The notes: a model not told the origin generated them from the sequence alone. A stretch of DNA of 6,888 nt from an uncultured Pseudomonas sp. (GCA_946886875.1 CAMPJN010000202.1:1-6888); one strand, 5' to 3'. Positions 1-5,540 are shown, counted from the first letter of the stretch. Made by a program: numbers and translations.

Positions 1-69
1 GCGGCGCAGGTAGTAGCCGGCGACAATCAAGGCGAACAACGGCCACAGGGCCAGCAACAGATCGATCAC
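1..69 (-). CDS. Probable AEC-family transporter, N-terminal fragment
   Basis: Only the first 23 codons lie in the window; the gene runs off the left edge. Read on the minus strand from a GTG at 69, it encodes (M)IDLLLALWPLFALIVAGYY followed by LRR. This is one hydrophobic transmembrane segment ending in positive charges, and the pattern resembles the N-terminus of AEC (auxin efflux carrier/malonate permease-like) inner-membrane transporters as I recall them from pseudomonads. A GGGG tract lies about 6 bases upstream as a weak ribosome site. The frame stays open upstream, so a more distal start cannot be excluded, but the hydrophobic start fits the family best. It is divergent from the GFA gene, with 156 bases between the starts. 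Substrate unknown. Any inner-membrane protein with an N-terminal helix could look like this, so the family call is tentative. Confidence 0.5.
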   Translation of the reverse strand, partial: MIDLLLALWPLFALIVAGYYLRR

Positions 70-215
70 GGGAACCCCGGCGGCTTGGTAGGTGCCTATC
101 TTGGTCAGGGCGTCGCGGTGACGCAAGGTCGAGTTGGCTTGAGTGGTGGTCGGGAGATTGCTTTACCCGGAGCAGGCGCTGTTTACTGCTTGCGGCCTGC
201 CTATTGTCCTGAGCC

Positions 216-220
216 AGGAG
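216..220 (+). promoter_or_regulatory. Ribosome binding site of the GFA gene
   Basis: AGGAG lies 5 bases before the ATG at 226. It decides the start: the reading frame is open back to an ATG at 85, but that upstream stretch has no family-like sequence and no comparable ribosome site. Confidence 0.75.
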
Positions 221-225
221 CGCGT

Positions 226-630
226 ATGACCGAGAGCCACAGCGGCGGCTGCCAGTGCGGCGCCATGCGTTATCAGTTCGATGCCCCGTTGCGGGATATC
301 GCCCACTGCCATTGCTCGGTGTGCCGGCGCACCAGCGGCGGCATCGTCACCACCTGGCTGACCGTGCCGCTGGCGGGTTTCCGCTGGCTGGCCGGCACGC
401 CCAATCAATACGCCTCATCAGCGAGTTGCACGCGCAGCTTCTGCCCGAGCTGTGGTGCGCAGCTGACGCTATTCACCAGCCTTAGCCCGGACACCCTGGA
501 CATCACAGTCGCCACCCTGGATCAGCCTGAGCGGGCACCGGCGGACCGGCATATCTGGGTGCAGAGTCGTCTGCCCTGGATACATCTGGATGAGCAGTTG
601 CCGGAAGAACAGCAGGAGCATATTCCGTAG
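226..630 (+). CDS. GFA-family zinc-binding protein
   Basis: A 134-residue protein of the GFA family (glutathione-dependent formaldehyde-activating enzyme/centromere protein V fold), about the usual single-domain length. The zinc-binding cysteines are all visible: GGCQCG near the N-terminus (C9, C11), HCHCSVCRR (C28, C30, C33) and FCPSCGAQL (C73, C76). In the family these coordinate two zinc ions, one structural and one at the putative catalytic site. No signal peptide or membrane segment is seen, so it should be cytoplasmic. Most bacterial members have no proven substrate. The name comes from Paracoccus Gfa, whose role in glutathione-formaldehyde adduct formation is disputed, so I do not assign that reaction. 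It appears to be a single gene: the upstream neighbour is divergent and the downstream one convergent. The start at 226 is supported by AGGAG and by family-like sequence beginning there. Confidence 0.88.
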   Translation: MTESHSGGCQCGAMRYQFDAPLRDIAHCHCSVCRRTSGGIVTTWLTVPLAGFRWLAGTPNQYASSASCTRSFCPSCGAQLTLFTSLSPDTLDITVATLDQPERAPADRHIWVQSRLPWIHLDEQLPEEQQEHIP

Positions 631-740
631 GGCGCACAAGGCTTCGCACACTACGTGCTGCGCGGTGTGGCGGTCGAATACACCGTTTGACCCAACCATG
701 GTCGACCAAAAAACTTGCGCAGGAACATAGGATCTACAAG

Positions 741-776
741 GCCGCGTAGGTTGGCGCTGAGCCTGCGAAGCCCAAC
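741..776. repeat. Intergenic imperfect inverted-repeat element
   Basis: The sequence GCCGCGTAGGTTGG is followed by an imperfect stem: TTGG (751-754) plus GCT (756-758) pair with AGC (769-771) plus CCAA (772-775), leaving C755 bulged and a 10-base loop. Short GTAGGTTGG...CCCAAC elements between genes are a style I recall from Pseudomonas chromosomes. It lies between two convergent genes and has no T-run on either strand, so it is not a classical intrinsic terminator. The rest of 631-809 holds no gene. Its left arm resembles the paired elements at 3671 and 3901. Confidence 0.5.
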
Positions 777-781
777 GAGAC

Positions 782-799
782 ACCACGAAAGCCCGTGGT
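782..799 (-). other. Small hairpin just downstream of the DUF4105 gene
   Basis: ACCACG (782-787) and CGTGGT (794-799) form a perfect 6-base stem with a 6-base loop, starting 11 bases past the TAG stop of the minus-strand gene. An alternative stem, ACGAAA (785-790) with TTTCGT (799-804), uses overlapping bases, so the two folds exclude each other. No U-tract follows. It could mark the 3' end of the transcript, but the sequence does not establish a terminator. Confidence 0.25.
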
Positions 800-809
800 T
801 TCGTAGAGC

Positions 810-2762
810 CTACGGCAACATCAAGCCGCCACTGGCTCTATGCAGCGCGCGCAGATGTTCGCCGAGTTGCTTGAGGTTGGTTTCGTTGGCTTCCAGTTCG
901 GCCAGGCGCTGGGGTTCCAGCAGGCTGCGCACTTCCTGATCGAGGTCGTCGCTGAGTTGGCGCAGTTGCTGTTGGCGGCTGCGGCTCTCGGCTTCCAGGC
1001 GTTGCCATTCGGCGTGCTGTGGCAGGCCGTAGCCGCCGTCGAGGAGTTCCGCCGGGCGACTGAGAAAACCGCTGTTGGCGAGGATTTTCTCCAGCGCGCC
1101 GCCGGCCTTGTTCAGGCTCGGGTCCTGGGCATCGCGGCCGCTCAGGTAGCGGCGCTTGAGTTCGTCCTGGGCCAGCAGCAGTTGTCGGCGCAACGCCGCT
1201 TGTTCGAGCAGCAGCAAGGCGGCGCTGGCGCGTAGGTCGGCGCGGGGGAACCAGGGGCGGCGTTGCTCGGATGACTGCGTCAGCCAGTCTTCGACATTGT
1301 CCTGTTCGATCGGCAGGCGTTGGCGCAACACCTCGAACATCGCCTGGTAGCGGTCGCGGAACGAATCGAAGCGGTAGCCCAGGCGTAACGCCTCGCGCGG
1401 GTCGTCGAGTACGCTGCGGTCGGCCAGGTCGCGCGCCACCAGGCTGTCGAGCAGGCCATTGGGCATGATGCTGTCCAGCGCTTGTAGCCCAGGATGCTGG
1501 CTGCCGCTGCGCAGCAGCTTGAGGGTTTCCACCGCGCAGTTGTTGGAGATGAAGTAGTAGTTGCCGTCGTAGCTCCAGTGTTGCTCGGCGGCGCGGCTGA
1601 CCACCTGCTGCAGTTGTTCGCGGCTGAGCTTGAGCGGCACCGAAGCGAGGCTGCGCAGCTCGACCTTGGTGTATTCATCGATCACCTGCGCCAGGGGCAA
1701 GACGAACAGCCGCGACGGGTAGGCGCCAGTCAAGCCGTCCCAACTGGACAGCTGCACATCGCCGACGAAGGCGCGGTAGGACAGCACCAGATGCTCCTCC
1801 AGATCCAGTCGGCAATCCTCGCCCAGCGGCCGGCCAGGGGCGCAGATCACCAGGCGCAGCATGCTATGGCCCCAGCGGCTGGCCCAGGCATCGTTGGCTT
1901 CGGCGAGCAGGTAATCGATCCGATAGACCCGCGCCGGGTCCAGCGTGCCCAGCGGTTGGCGGGCGAAATCGCGGCCGGCATTGAGGTAGGCGTAGCCTTC
2001 GGCGCAGGGCTGCTGCTTGGGCGGCGTCCAGGCGAAATGCTCGCGCAGGTAACGCGCCAGGGAAGGGCGGCGGCAGGCATAGCTGGGGTCGAGGAGGAAG
2101 TACTCCATATTCACCGCGACGAATTCCAGCGGGTTGCTCAGCTCGTAGACATCCGGGCTGCGCGCCACCTGGCGGTTGTGCTCTTCGCGCTGGCCACGGT
2201 TGCCGACCTGTTGCGGCCAGCCGGCCAGGTCGAGCAGCAACGGGTCGTCGCTAAGGGTGAAACGGCGCGCGCTCTGGCCCCGGCAGGCATCGGGCAAGCC
2301 GACCGGGCCGAGGCTGGCAAGCCGTTGCCGACACCTGTACAGCAGGTTTTTCTGCTCAGCAGACCAGAGTTGCGCGCGGTCGTAGAGGTGGGTCAGTTCG
2401 TGCAGTACGGTGGCCAGCAACTCGCGGCGCACCGTGCCGTGGGGACGTTTGGTTTGCGCTGTGGCGGCGCCGCCGTCGGTCAGTGCGGGCAATAGCGCGA
2501 CATTCAGCTCGATACCGCTAAAGCGCCCGGCGCGGCCATAGACTTCGGTCGGCATCGTCCGCCAACGCAATTTCACTCGTCGATCCAGCTGCTGCCGGAA
2601 GCCTGGCGGCAAAGCCTGCAAGGCTTCGTCGAGCAGCGCCTGGCTGGCCTGGCGCTCGGTCGGGCTCAGATCGCTGCCGGTAAGCACCAGGCGTAGTTCG
2701 GCCTGGCTGCCGACGCTGACCGACAACGCCAGTAACAGCAGCCAGACACGCGGCAAACTCAC
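810..2762 (-). CDS. Periplasmic DUF4105 (Lnb-N-like) protein with HExxH domain
   Basis: A 650-residue exported protein. Residues 1-21 form a signal peptide (VWLLLLALSVSVGSQA, cleavage near A21). Residues about 22-260 contain HELTH (121-125) in the context ATVLHELTHLYD, and later NPLEFVAVNMEYFL (210-223), where E213 could be the third zinc ligand of a gluzincin-type metallopeptidase. Residues about 275-430 fit the DUF4105/Lnb N-terminal periplasmic domain: YRIDYLLAEAND, then SRWGHSMLRL with H299, then FISNNCAVETLKLL with C409. The His-before-Cys order recalls permuted papain-like (LRAT/YiiX-type) folds; that comparison is inference. The last 130 residues are Leu/Gln/Glu-rich and probably helical or coiled coil. 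The start is GTG at 2762, which immediately precedes a good signal peptide. It overlaps the upstream DUF2388 stop (GTGA, 2759-2762) and lacks a clear Shine-Dalgarno, so translation is probably coupled. No substrate is known; hydrolase activity is unproven. Confidence 0.85.
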   Translation of the reverse strand: MSLPRVWLLLLALSVSVGSQAELRLVLTGSDLSPTERQASQALLDEALQALPPGFRQQLDRRVKLRWRTMPTEVYGRAGRFSGIELNVALLPALTDGGAATAQTKRPHGTVRRELLATVLHELTHLYDRAQLWSAEQKNLLYRCRQRLASLGPVGLPDACRGQSARRFTLSDDPLLLDLAGWPQQVGNRGQREEHNRQVARSPDVYELSNPLEFVAVNMEYFLLDPSYACRRPSLARYLREHFAWTPPKQQPCAEGYAYLNAGRDFARQPLGTLDPARVYRIDYLLAEANDAWASRWGHSMLRLVICAPGRPLGEDCRLDLEEHLVLSYRAFVGDVQLSSWDGLTGAYPSRLFVLPLAQVIDEYTKVELRSLASVPLKLSREQLQQVVSRAAEQHWSYDGNYYFISNNCAVETLKLLRSGSQHPGLQALDSIMPNGLLDSLVARDLADRSVLDDPREALRLGYRFDSFRDRYQAMFEVLRQRLPIEQDNVEDWLTQSSEQRRPWFPRADLRASAALLLLEQAALRRQLLLAQDELKRRYLSGRDAQDPSLNKAGGALEKILANSGFLSRPAELLDGGYGLPQHAEWQRLEAESRSRQQQLRQLSDDLDQEVRSLLEPQRLAELEANETNLKQLGEHLRALHRASGGLMLP

Positions 2763-3079
2763 AATGCCAGGATGGCTTCGGCCAATACCTGATCGGAAGC
2801 GCCCTGGGCTTCGGGTACACGGCTACGGATGGTGCCGAGCGCGGCTTCCAACTGTGCGCCGCGGATCTCGCCCTGGCTGGCGACGAAGCTGGCGGCATCG
2901 TCGCGTGCCGCCAGGACCACTTTCGAATCGCGGACCGAGGTGGTGGTGTCCGAGGTGAAGTCGAAGGAGCGGGCTACCGCGTTGATGATCACGTTGCTGC
3001 TGGCGACCAGGGTTTGTGCCTGGGCACTGCTGGCGAACAAAGCGATGGTGACTGCGGCGCAGAGCAAGTAGCGATGCAT
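2759..3079 (-). CDS. DUF2388 exported protein, paralogue 2
   Basis: A 106-residue small exported protein of the DUF2388 family, whose function is unknown. Residues 1-21 are a signal peptide ending AQA, giving a mature protein of about 85 residues. The family core VLAARDDAASFVASQG (55-70) is followed by IRGAQLEAAL and a C-terminal LAEAIL; it is probably helical and lacks cysteines in the mature part. Members are sometimes labelled as a Holliday-junction helicase subunit, which does not fit an exported 10-kDa protein. GGAG (3089-3086) lies 6 bases before the ATG. The stop overlaps the GTG start of the DUF4105 gene by four bases, so the two are almost certainly co-transcribed. A close paralogue lies 209 bases upstream. 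It likely acts in the periplasm, perhaps together with the DUF4105 protein (inference from gene order). Confidence 0.85.
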   Translation of the reverse strand: MHRYLLCAAVTIALFASSAQAQTLVASSNVIINAVARSFDFTSDTTTSVRDSKVVLAARDDAASFVASQGEIRGAQLEAALGTIRSRVPEAQGASDQVLAEAILAL

Positions 3080-3113
3080 GGCGAACTCCGATGGAACGAA
3101 ATGAGGTGGGCGT

Positions 3114-3166
3114 GTTTGTTTGGACGATTACTCGGGCGTCTCGGTTCCTTTACGCGCCAAACAAAC
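3114..3166. repeat. Perfect 10-base inverted repeat before DUF2388 paralogue 2
   Basis: GTTTGTTTGG at 3114-3123 and its exact reverse complement CCAAACAAAC at 3157-3166 flank a 33-base spacer. The pair sits 34 to 87 bases upstream of the ATG at 3079, between the two DUF2388 genes. It could be a paired operator or a leader stem. There is no T-run, so it is not an intrinsic terminator. A related string, GTTTTGTTTGCCG, read on the minus strand, occurs just upstream of paralogue 1 (around 3632-3645). Confidence 0.5.
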
Positions 3167-3288
3167 CCGGTGCATTGCTCAGGCGAGAACCTGTGTCACT
3201 CAGCGTAGCGGACATCCTCGTATCGCGAGGGGGCGACAGGCGCGGGTATGCCGCCAGGGCTCGAACACATCGCCCCGCGGCAAGCCCA

Positions 3289-3609
3289 TCAACGGCTGAG
3301 AATTGCTTCCGCCAGCTGCATATCGTTGGCGGTCAAGTGGGGGGCGTGCTGGCGAATATGCTCCAGCGCCGCCTGTAAGCGTGCGCCGCGAATTGAGCCC
3401 TGGCTGGCGACGAAGCTGGCCGCGTCGTCGCGTGCAGCGAGCACGATCTTGTCATCGCTCAGCGACGAGGACGCATCTGAAGTGGCCTCGGTACTTGCGG
3501 CGGCGGCGCCCACCACCGCATCGGTGGTGACTACAAAGCTGGTGGCCGAGGCGCCGGTGGCGCAGGCGAGCAAGGCGCTGAGACTGAGCAGGCGTAATAG
3601 TTGGGGCAT
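3289..3609 (-). CDS. DUF2388 exported protein, paralogue 1
   Basis: A 106-residue DUF2388-family protein, the same length as its downstream paralogue. A signal peptide (LLRLLSLSALLACATGASA) is probably cleaved at ASA/TSF, residue 22. LLAC at 13-16 weakly resembles a lipobox, but Leu at -2 is unusual, so ordinary cleavage is preferred. The mature part begins SFVVTTDAVVG and carries the core VLAARDDAASFVASQG (56-71), then IRGARLQAAL and LAEAIL. I chose the ATG at 3609 because GAGGA (3622-3618) lies 8 bases before it. An in-frame TTG at 3615 is only 2 bases from that site and would add two residues. It is the first gene of the minus-strand cluster, 209 bases from paralogue 2. Biochemical function is unknown. 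Confidence 0.85.
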   Translation of the reverse strand: MPQLLRLLSLSALLACATGASATSFVVTTDAVVGAAAASTEATSDASSSLSDDKIVLAARDDAASFVASQGSIRGARLQAALEHIRQHAPHLTANDMQLAEAILSR

Positions 3610-3670
3610 GGTCAATTTCCTCTAGGCAAACGGAACGGCAAACAAAACGGCACAGCTTGGACAGAGCGAC

Positions 3671-3690
3671 CGCCGCTTAGGTTGCAGAGC
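3671..3690. repeat. Direct repeat, copy 1 of 2
   Basis: Twenty bases beginning CGCCGCTTAGGTTG and ending CAGAGC. They recur at 3901-3919 with one base deleted and one C-to-T change, 18 of 20 aligned positions being identical. The copies are 230 bases apart in the same orientation. Confidence 0.55.
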
Positions 3691-3852
3691 CACGCGACCG
3701 CTTGGCGGCTAGCTGCCGAGGTGGCCGACACGCCTGAACAGTATGGCCTCGATTGGCGGGAAAGGCTGGCCATATAACGATCGAACGCGCGATCAATGGC
3801 GATAAATTACCAACGAAACTTTGTCGGAACGCTCGCGGTCAATAGCCCGGAA

Positions 3853-3862
3853 CTGACGTCAG
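3853..3862. promoter_or_regulatory. Perfect 10-base palindrome CTGACGTCAG
   Basis: A perfect palindrome in the divergent intergenic region, about 117 bases before the glycosyltransferase start. It could be a dimeric regulator's operator; I recognise no specific regulator for it, and a single 10-base palindrome can arise by chance. Confidence 0.2.
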
Positions 3863-3900
3863 CGGTCGGAAAGCACTGTTCGAATTGCCGTAAGGAACTG

Positions 3901-3919
3901 CGCCGCTAGGTTGTAGAGC
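3901..3919. repeat. Direct repeat, copy 2 of 2
   Basis: CGCCGCTAGGTTGTAGAGC, matching copy 1 at 3671-3690. It lies 59 bases before the glycosyltransferase start codon, within the likely leader. The following bases allow a small bulged stem (TTGTAGA with TCTCAA). Confidence 0.55.
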
Positions 3920-3978
3920 TCATCTCAACTAAATCGCGCGGGCAGGGTTGCCCGGATCAAAGAGGGTTATCCCGGAAA

Positions 3979-5496
3979 ATGATCATCCTCGTGGGATCGA
4001 AAATCGATCAGGCCAACATCCAGAATTCCCTCGGTAAACCGGAATACAGCTATTTCTTCTTGATGAGGGATTTCATTCCGGTTCTCGAACGCCTTGGTCA
4101 TGTGCGTATCGTCGACAGCGTCGGGCAAATCGAAACGCTGTGCGAATGCTACCGGGCAGCCGGCGAAGAAGTGATTTTCTTCAGTTTCAGCCCGCCTCAT
4201 CAGGTCCCTTTGGGGCTTAGCTGCCCGACCGTAGTGGTGTTCGCCTGGGAGTTCGACAGCCTGCCGTCGCAGACCTGGGACGATAATCCGCAGAACGATT
4301 GGCGCTACACCTTCGCGCGCGTGCAGGGCGTGGTCTGTACCAGCCAGGAAGCCGCTCGTTTGGTAGCGGCTAACACGCCCGCCGGATTTGCCGTGACCGC
4401 GCTGCCGGCACCGGTTTGGGATCGCTATGCCGGCGGGCGCGCAGCGCAACGGCCGACGCCCGATCTGAGCGGGCGGCAATTCCTCTTCGCCGGGATCGTT
4501 ATCGACAGTCCGCTTCTTGGCTTGTCCGCGGACGGGCTGGTGCGCAAGCCGAGCGAGACTGCGGCTGAGGTGGTGCAAGCGGAACCCGAGGTGCAATCCG
4601 AAGCATTGCCCGGCGCCGGCTTGGTCGAAACCTGGCAACTGAGCAAGGCGTTGCTCCGAGGTTGGTGGCATGAAGTTCGCCAGCCGCTGAGCAGCGCATT
4701 GCCCGTCGCCGCGCCGCAAGAGCCAGGGCCAGACCCGGCAGAACAAGTGGCGGAGCCTAGCGTCGACGAACCGCCGCTGCAGTCGATCGCCGTTCATGGT
4801 GTGGTCTATACGACGGTGCTGAACCCGGCCGATAGCCGCAAGAACTGGGTCGAGGTGATCACCGCGTTCTGCTGGGCGTTCAAGCACAACGACGACGCCA
4901 CCTTGATCGTCAAGATGACCCACCACGACCTGGAGTATTACCGGATCGTGTTGATCACCCTGTTGTCGCGCTTGGCGCCGTTCCGCTGCCGGGTGATCAC
5001 CTTGCACGGCTTTCTCAACGATGGGCAATACCGCGAGCTGATCGAGGCCTCGACCTATTACGTCAATGCCTCTTCCGGCGAGGGTCTGTGCCTGCCATTG
5101 ATGGAATTCTTCAGTTGCGGCAGACCGGCGATTGCCCCGGTACACACGGCGATGGCCGACTACGTCACCGCGGATATGGCGTTTCTGCTGAAAACCGCGC
5201 TGGAACCCTTTTGCTGGCCCCATGACCCCACCGGCGTATTCACCACCCATCGCCATCGCCTGAACTGGCAATCGTTGTGCGAAGCCTTCAAGGCCAGCTA
5301 TCGGATTGCCCGCGGCGACCCCGAACGTTACCTCGAGATGTCGCAACACGCCGCCCAAGGCATGCGGGCGTTTGCCTCGGTCGAGGTGCTCGCCAAGCCG
5401 TTGGCCGGCTTCGTCCGCGAACTGCTACAGCGCGGCGAGGCGCCACAGAACCAGTGGCCGAACCTTATTCAGCAGGATGCGAGCGCCCTCTTATGA
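3979..5496 (+). CDS. GT-B glycosyltransferase (GT4-like), first of tandem pair
   Basis: A 505-residue probable retaining glycosyltransferase, transferring a sugar from a nucleotide-sugar donor. The N-terminal half (1-150) carries PEYSYFFLMRDF (21-32), FFSFSPP (67-73) and VFAWEFDS (87-94). The C-terminal Rossmann domain starts near 270 with LNPADSRKNW (281-290; R287 and K288 are typical donor-phosphate contacts). It contains the E-x7-E signature in GEGLCLPLMEFFSCGRP, E368 and E376. Between the lobes, about 150-268, is a long insertion with AGIVIDS, an aromatic stretch LLRGWWHEVRQ (225-235) and a Pro/Glu-rich linker. No signal peptide is present, so it should be cytoplasmic or peripheral at the inner membrane. 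ATG 3979 is chosen because the next gene's product begins in register (MIILVGS against MRILVYS). The upstream AGAGG is about 13 bases away, so initiation may be weak. Donor, acceptor and polysaccharide are unknown. Confidence 0.85.
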   Translation: MIILVGSKIDQANIQNSLGKPEYSYFFLMRDFIPVLERLGHVRIVDSVGQIETLCECYRAAGEEVIFFSFSPPHQVPLGLSCPTVVVFAWEFDSLPSQTWDDNPQNDWRYTFARVQGVVCTSQEAARLVAANTPAGFAVTALPAPVWDRYAGGRAAQRPTPDLSGRQFLFAGIVIDSPLLGLSADGLVRKPSETAAEVVQAEPEVQSEALPGAGLVETWQLSKALLRGWWHEVRQPLSSALPVAAPQEPGPDPAEQVAEPSVDEPPLQSIAVHGVVYTTVLNPADSRKNWVEVITAFCWAFKHNDDATLIVKMTHHDLEYYRIVLITLLSRLAPFRCRVITLHGFLNDGQYRELIEASTYYVNASSGEGLCLPLMEFFSCGRPAIAPVHTAMADYVTADMAFLLKTALEPFCWPHDPTGVFTTHRHRLNWQSLCEAFKASYRIARGDPERYLEMSQHAAQGMRAFASVEVLAKPLAGFVRELLQRGEAPQNQWPNLIQQDASALL

Positions 5497-5499
5497 GGG
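5486..5499 (+). other. Hairpin over the stop codon and first repeat ribosome site
   Basis: CCCTC (5486-5490), loop TTAT, GAGGG (5495-5499): a perfect 5-base GC-rich stem that spans the first glycosyltransferase's TGA (5494-5496) and pairs the first GAGGGG of the repeat. Ribosomes finishing the upstream gene would melt it, which suits coupling. The fold is predicted by eye only. Confidence 0.4.
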
Positions 5500-5540
5500 G
5501 TTATGGCATGAGGGGCTATGGCATGAGGACTATGGCATGA
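5493..5540 (+). other. Possible 15-codon linking mini-ORF
   Basis: Reading from the ATG that overlaps the first glycosyltransferase's stop gives MRGYGMRGYGMRTMA and then TGA at 5538-5540, which overlaps the second glycosyltransferase's ATG. Internal in-frame starts at 5508 and 5523 have better ribosome sites (GAGGGG with 7-base spacing) than 5493, which has none. If translated it would be a relay peptide, not a functional protein. It may equally be an accident of repeat expansion. Confidence 0.3.
5525..5529 (+). promoter_or_regulatory. Ribosome binding site of the second glycosyltransferase
   Basis: GAGGA lies 7 bases before the ATG at 5537 and sits inside the third repeat unit. It fixes the start among the several ATGs in this region: no upstream ATG of the repeat (5493, 5503, 5508, 5518, 5523, 5532) is in frame with the gene. 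Confidence 0.7.

Larger units (their letters stand above)
3610..3978. promoter_or_regulatory. Divergent intergenic region between DUF2388 and glycosyltransferase genes
   Basis: These 369 non-coding bases must hold the promoters for the minus-strand exported-protein cluster and probably for the plus-strand glycosyltransferases. The middle, about 3770-3810, is AT-richer than its flanks. It contains TATAAC (3773-3778, plus), which resembles a -10 box, but no -35 box sits at 16-18 bases; TTGGCG ends 14 bases before it. On the minus strand TTGATC (3796-3791) and TATATG (3776-3771) are also 14 bases apart. GATCG/CGATC arms at 3779-3783 and 3790-3794 form a short inverted repeat. Other elements are the 20-base direct repeat and the TGACGTCA palindrome listed separately. 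No RNA gene or ORF is convincing here. Confidence 0.5.

Noticed and set aside
85..225. N-terminal extension of the GFA protein from an ATG at 85
   Set aside because: The extension has no family-like residues and no ribosome site. AGGAG before 226 and the immediate SGGCQCG motif support the shorter protein.
1494..2495. Long plus-strand open frame (333 codons) opposite the DUF4105 gene
   Set aside because: It is antisense to a gene with a clear signal peptide and motifs, and its product is a low-complexity Ala/Gln/Val-rich sequence typical of shadow frames in GC-rich DNA.
3216..3230. CCTCG/CGAGG hairpin as a terminator after DUF2388 paralogue 1
   Set aside because: The stem is perfect but only 5 bases long and is not followed by a T-run on the minus strand, so intrinsic termination is not supported.
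3610..3615. TTG start at 3615 for DUF2388 paralogue 1
   Set aside because: It would leave only 2 bases between GAGGA and the start codon. The ATG at 3609 has 8-base spacing and gives the same 106-residue length as the paralogue.
3753..3778. TTGGCG and TATAAC as a sigma-70 promoter for the glycosyltransferases
   Set aside because: The spacing is 14 bases, shorter than the usual 16-18, and the -35 match is poor. It is noted only as a weak candidate in the intergenic entry.
3967..5358. Long minus-strand open frame (463 codons) opposite the first glycosyltransferase
   Set aside because: The frame is a mirror of the coding frame in GC-rich DNA. Its product is His/Arg/Gln-rich without recognisable motifs, while the plus-strand protein is conserved in its paralogue.
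5277..5540. Out-of-frame 87-codon ORF overlapping the end of the first glycosyltransferase
   Set aside because: Most of it is a shadow of the real gene. Only its last 15 codons, within the tandem repeat, are of interest and are reported separately.
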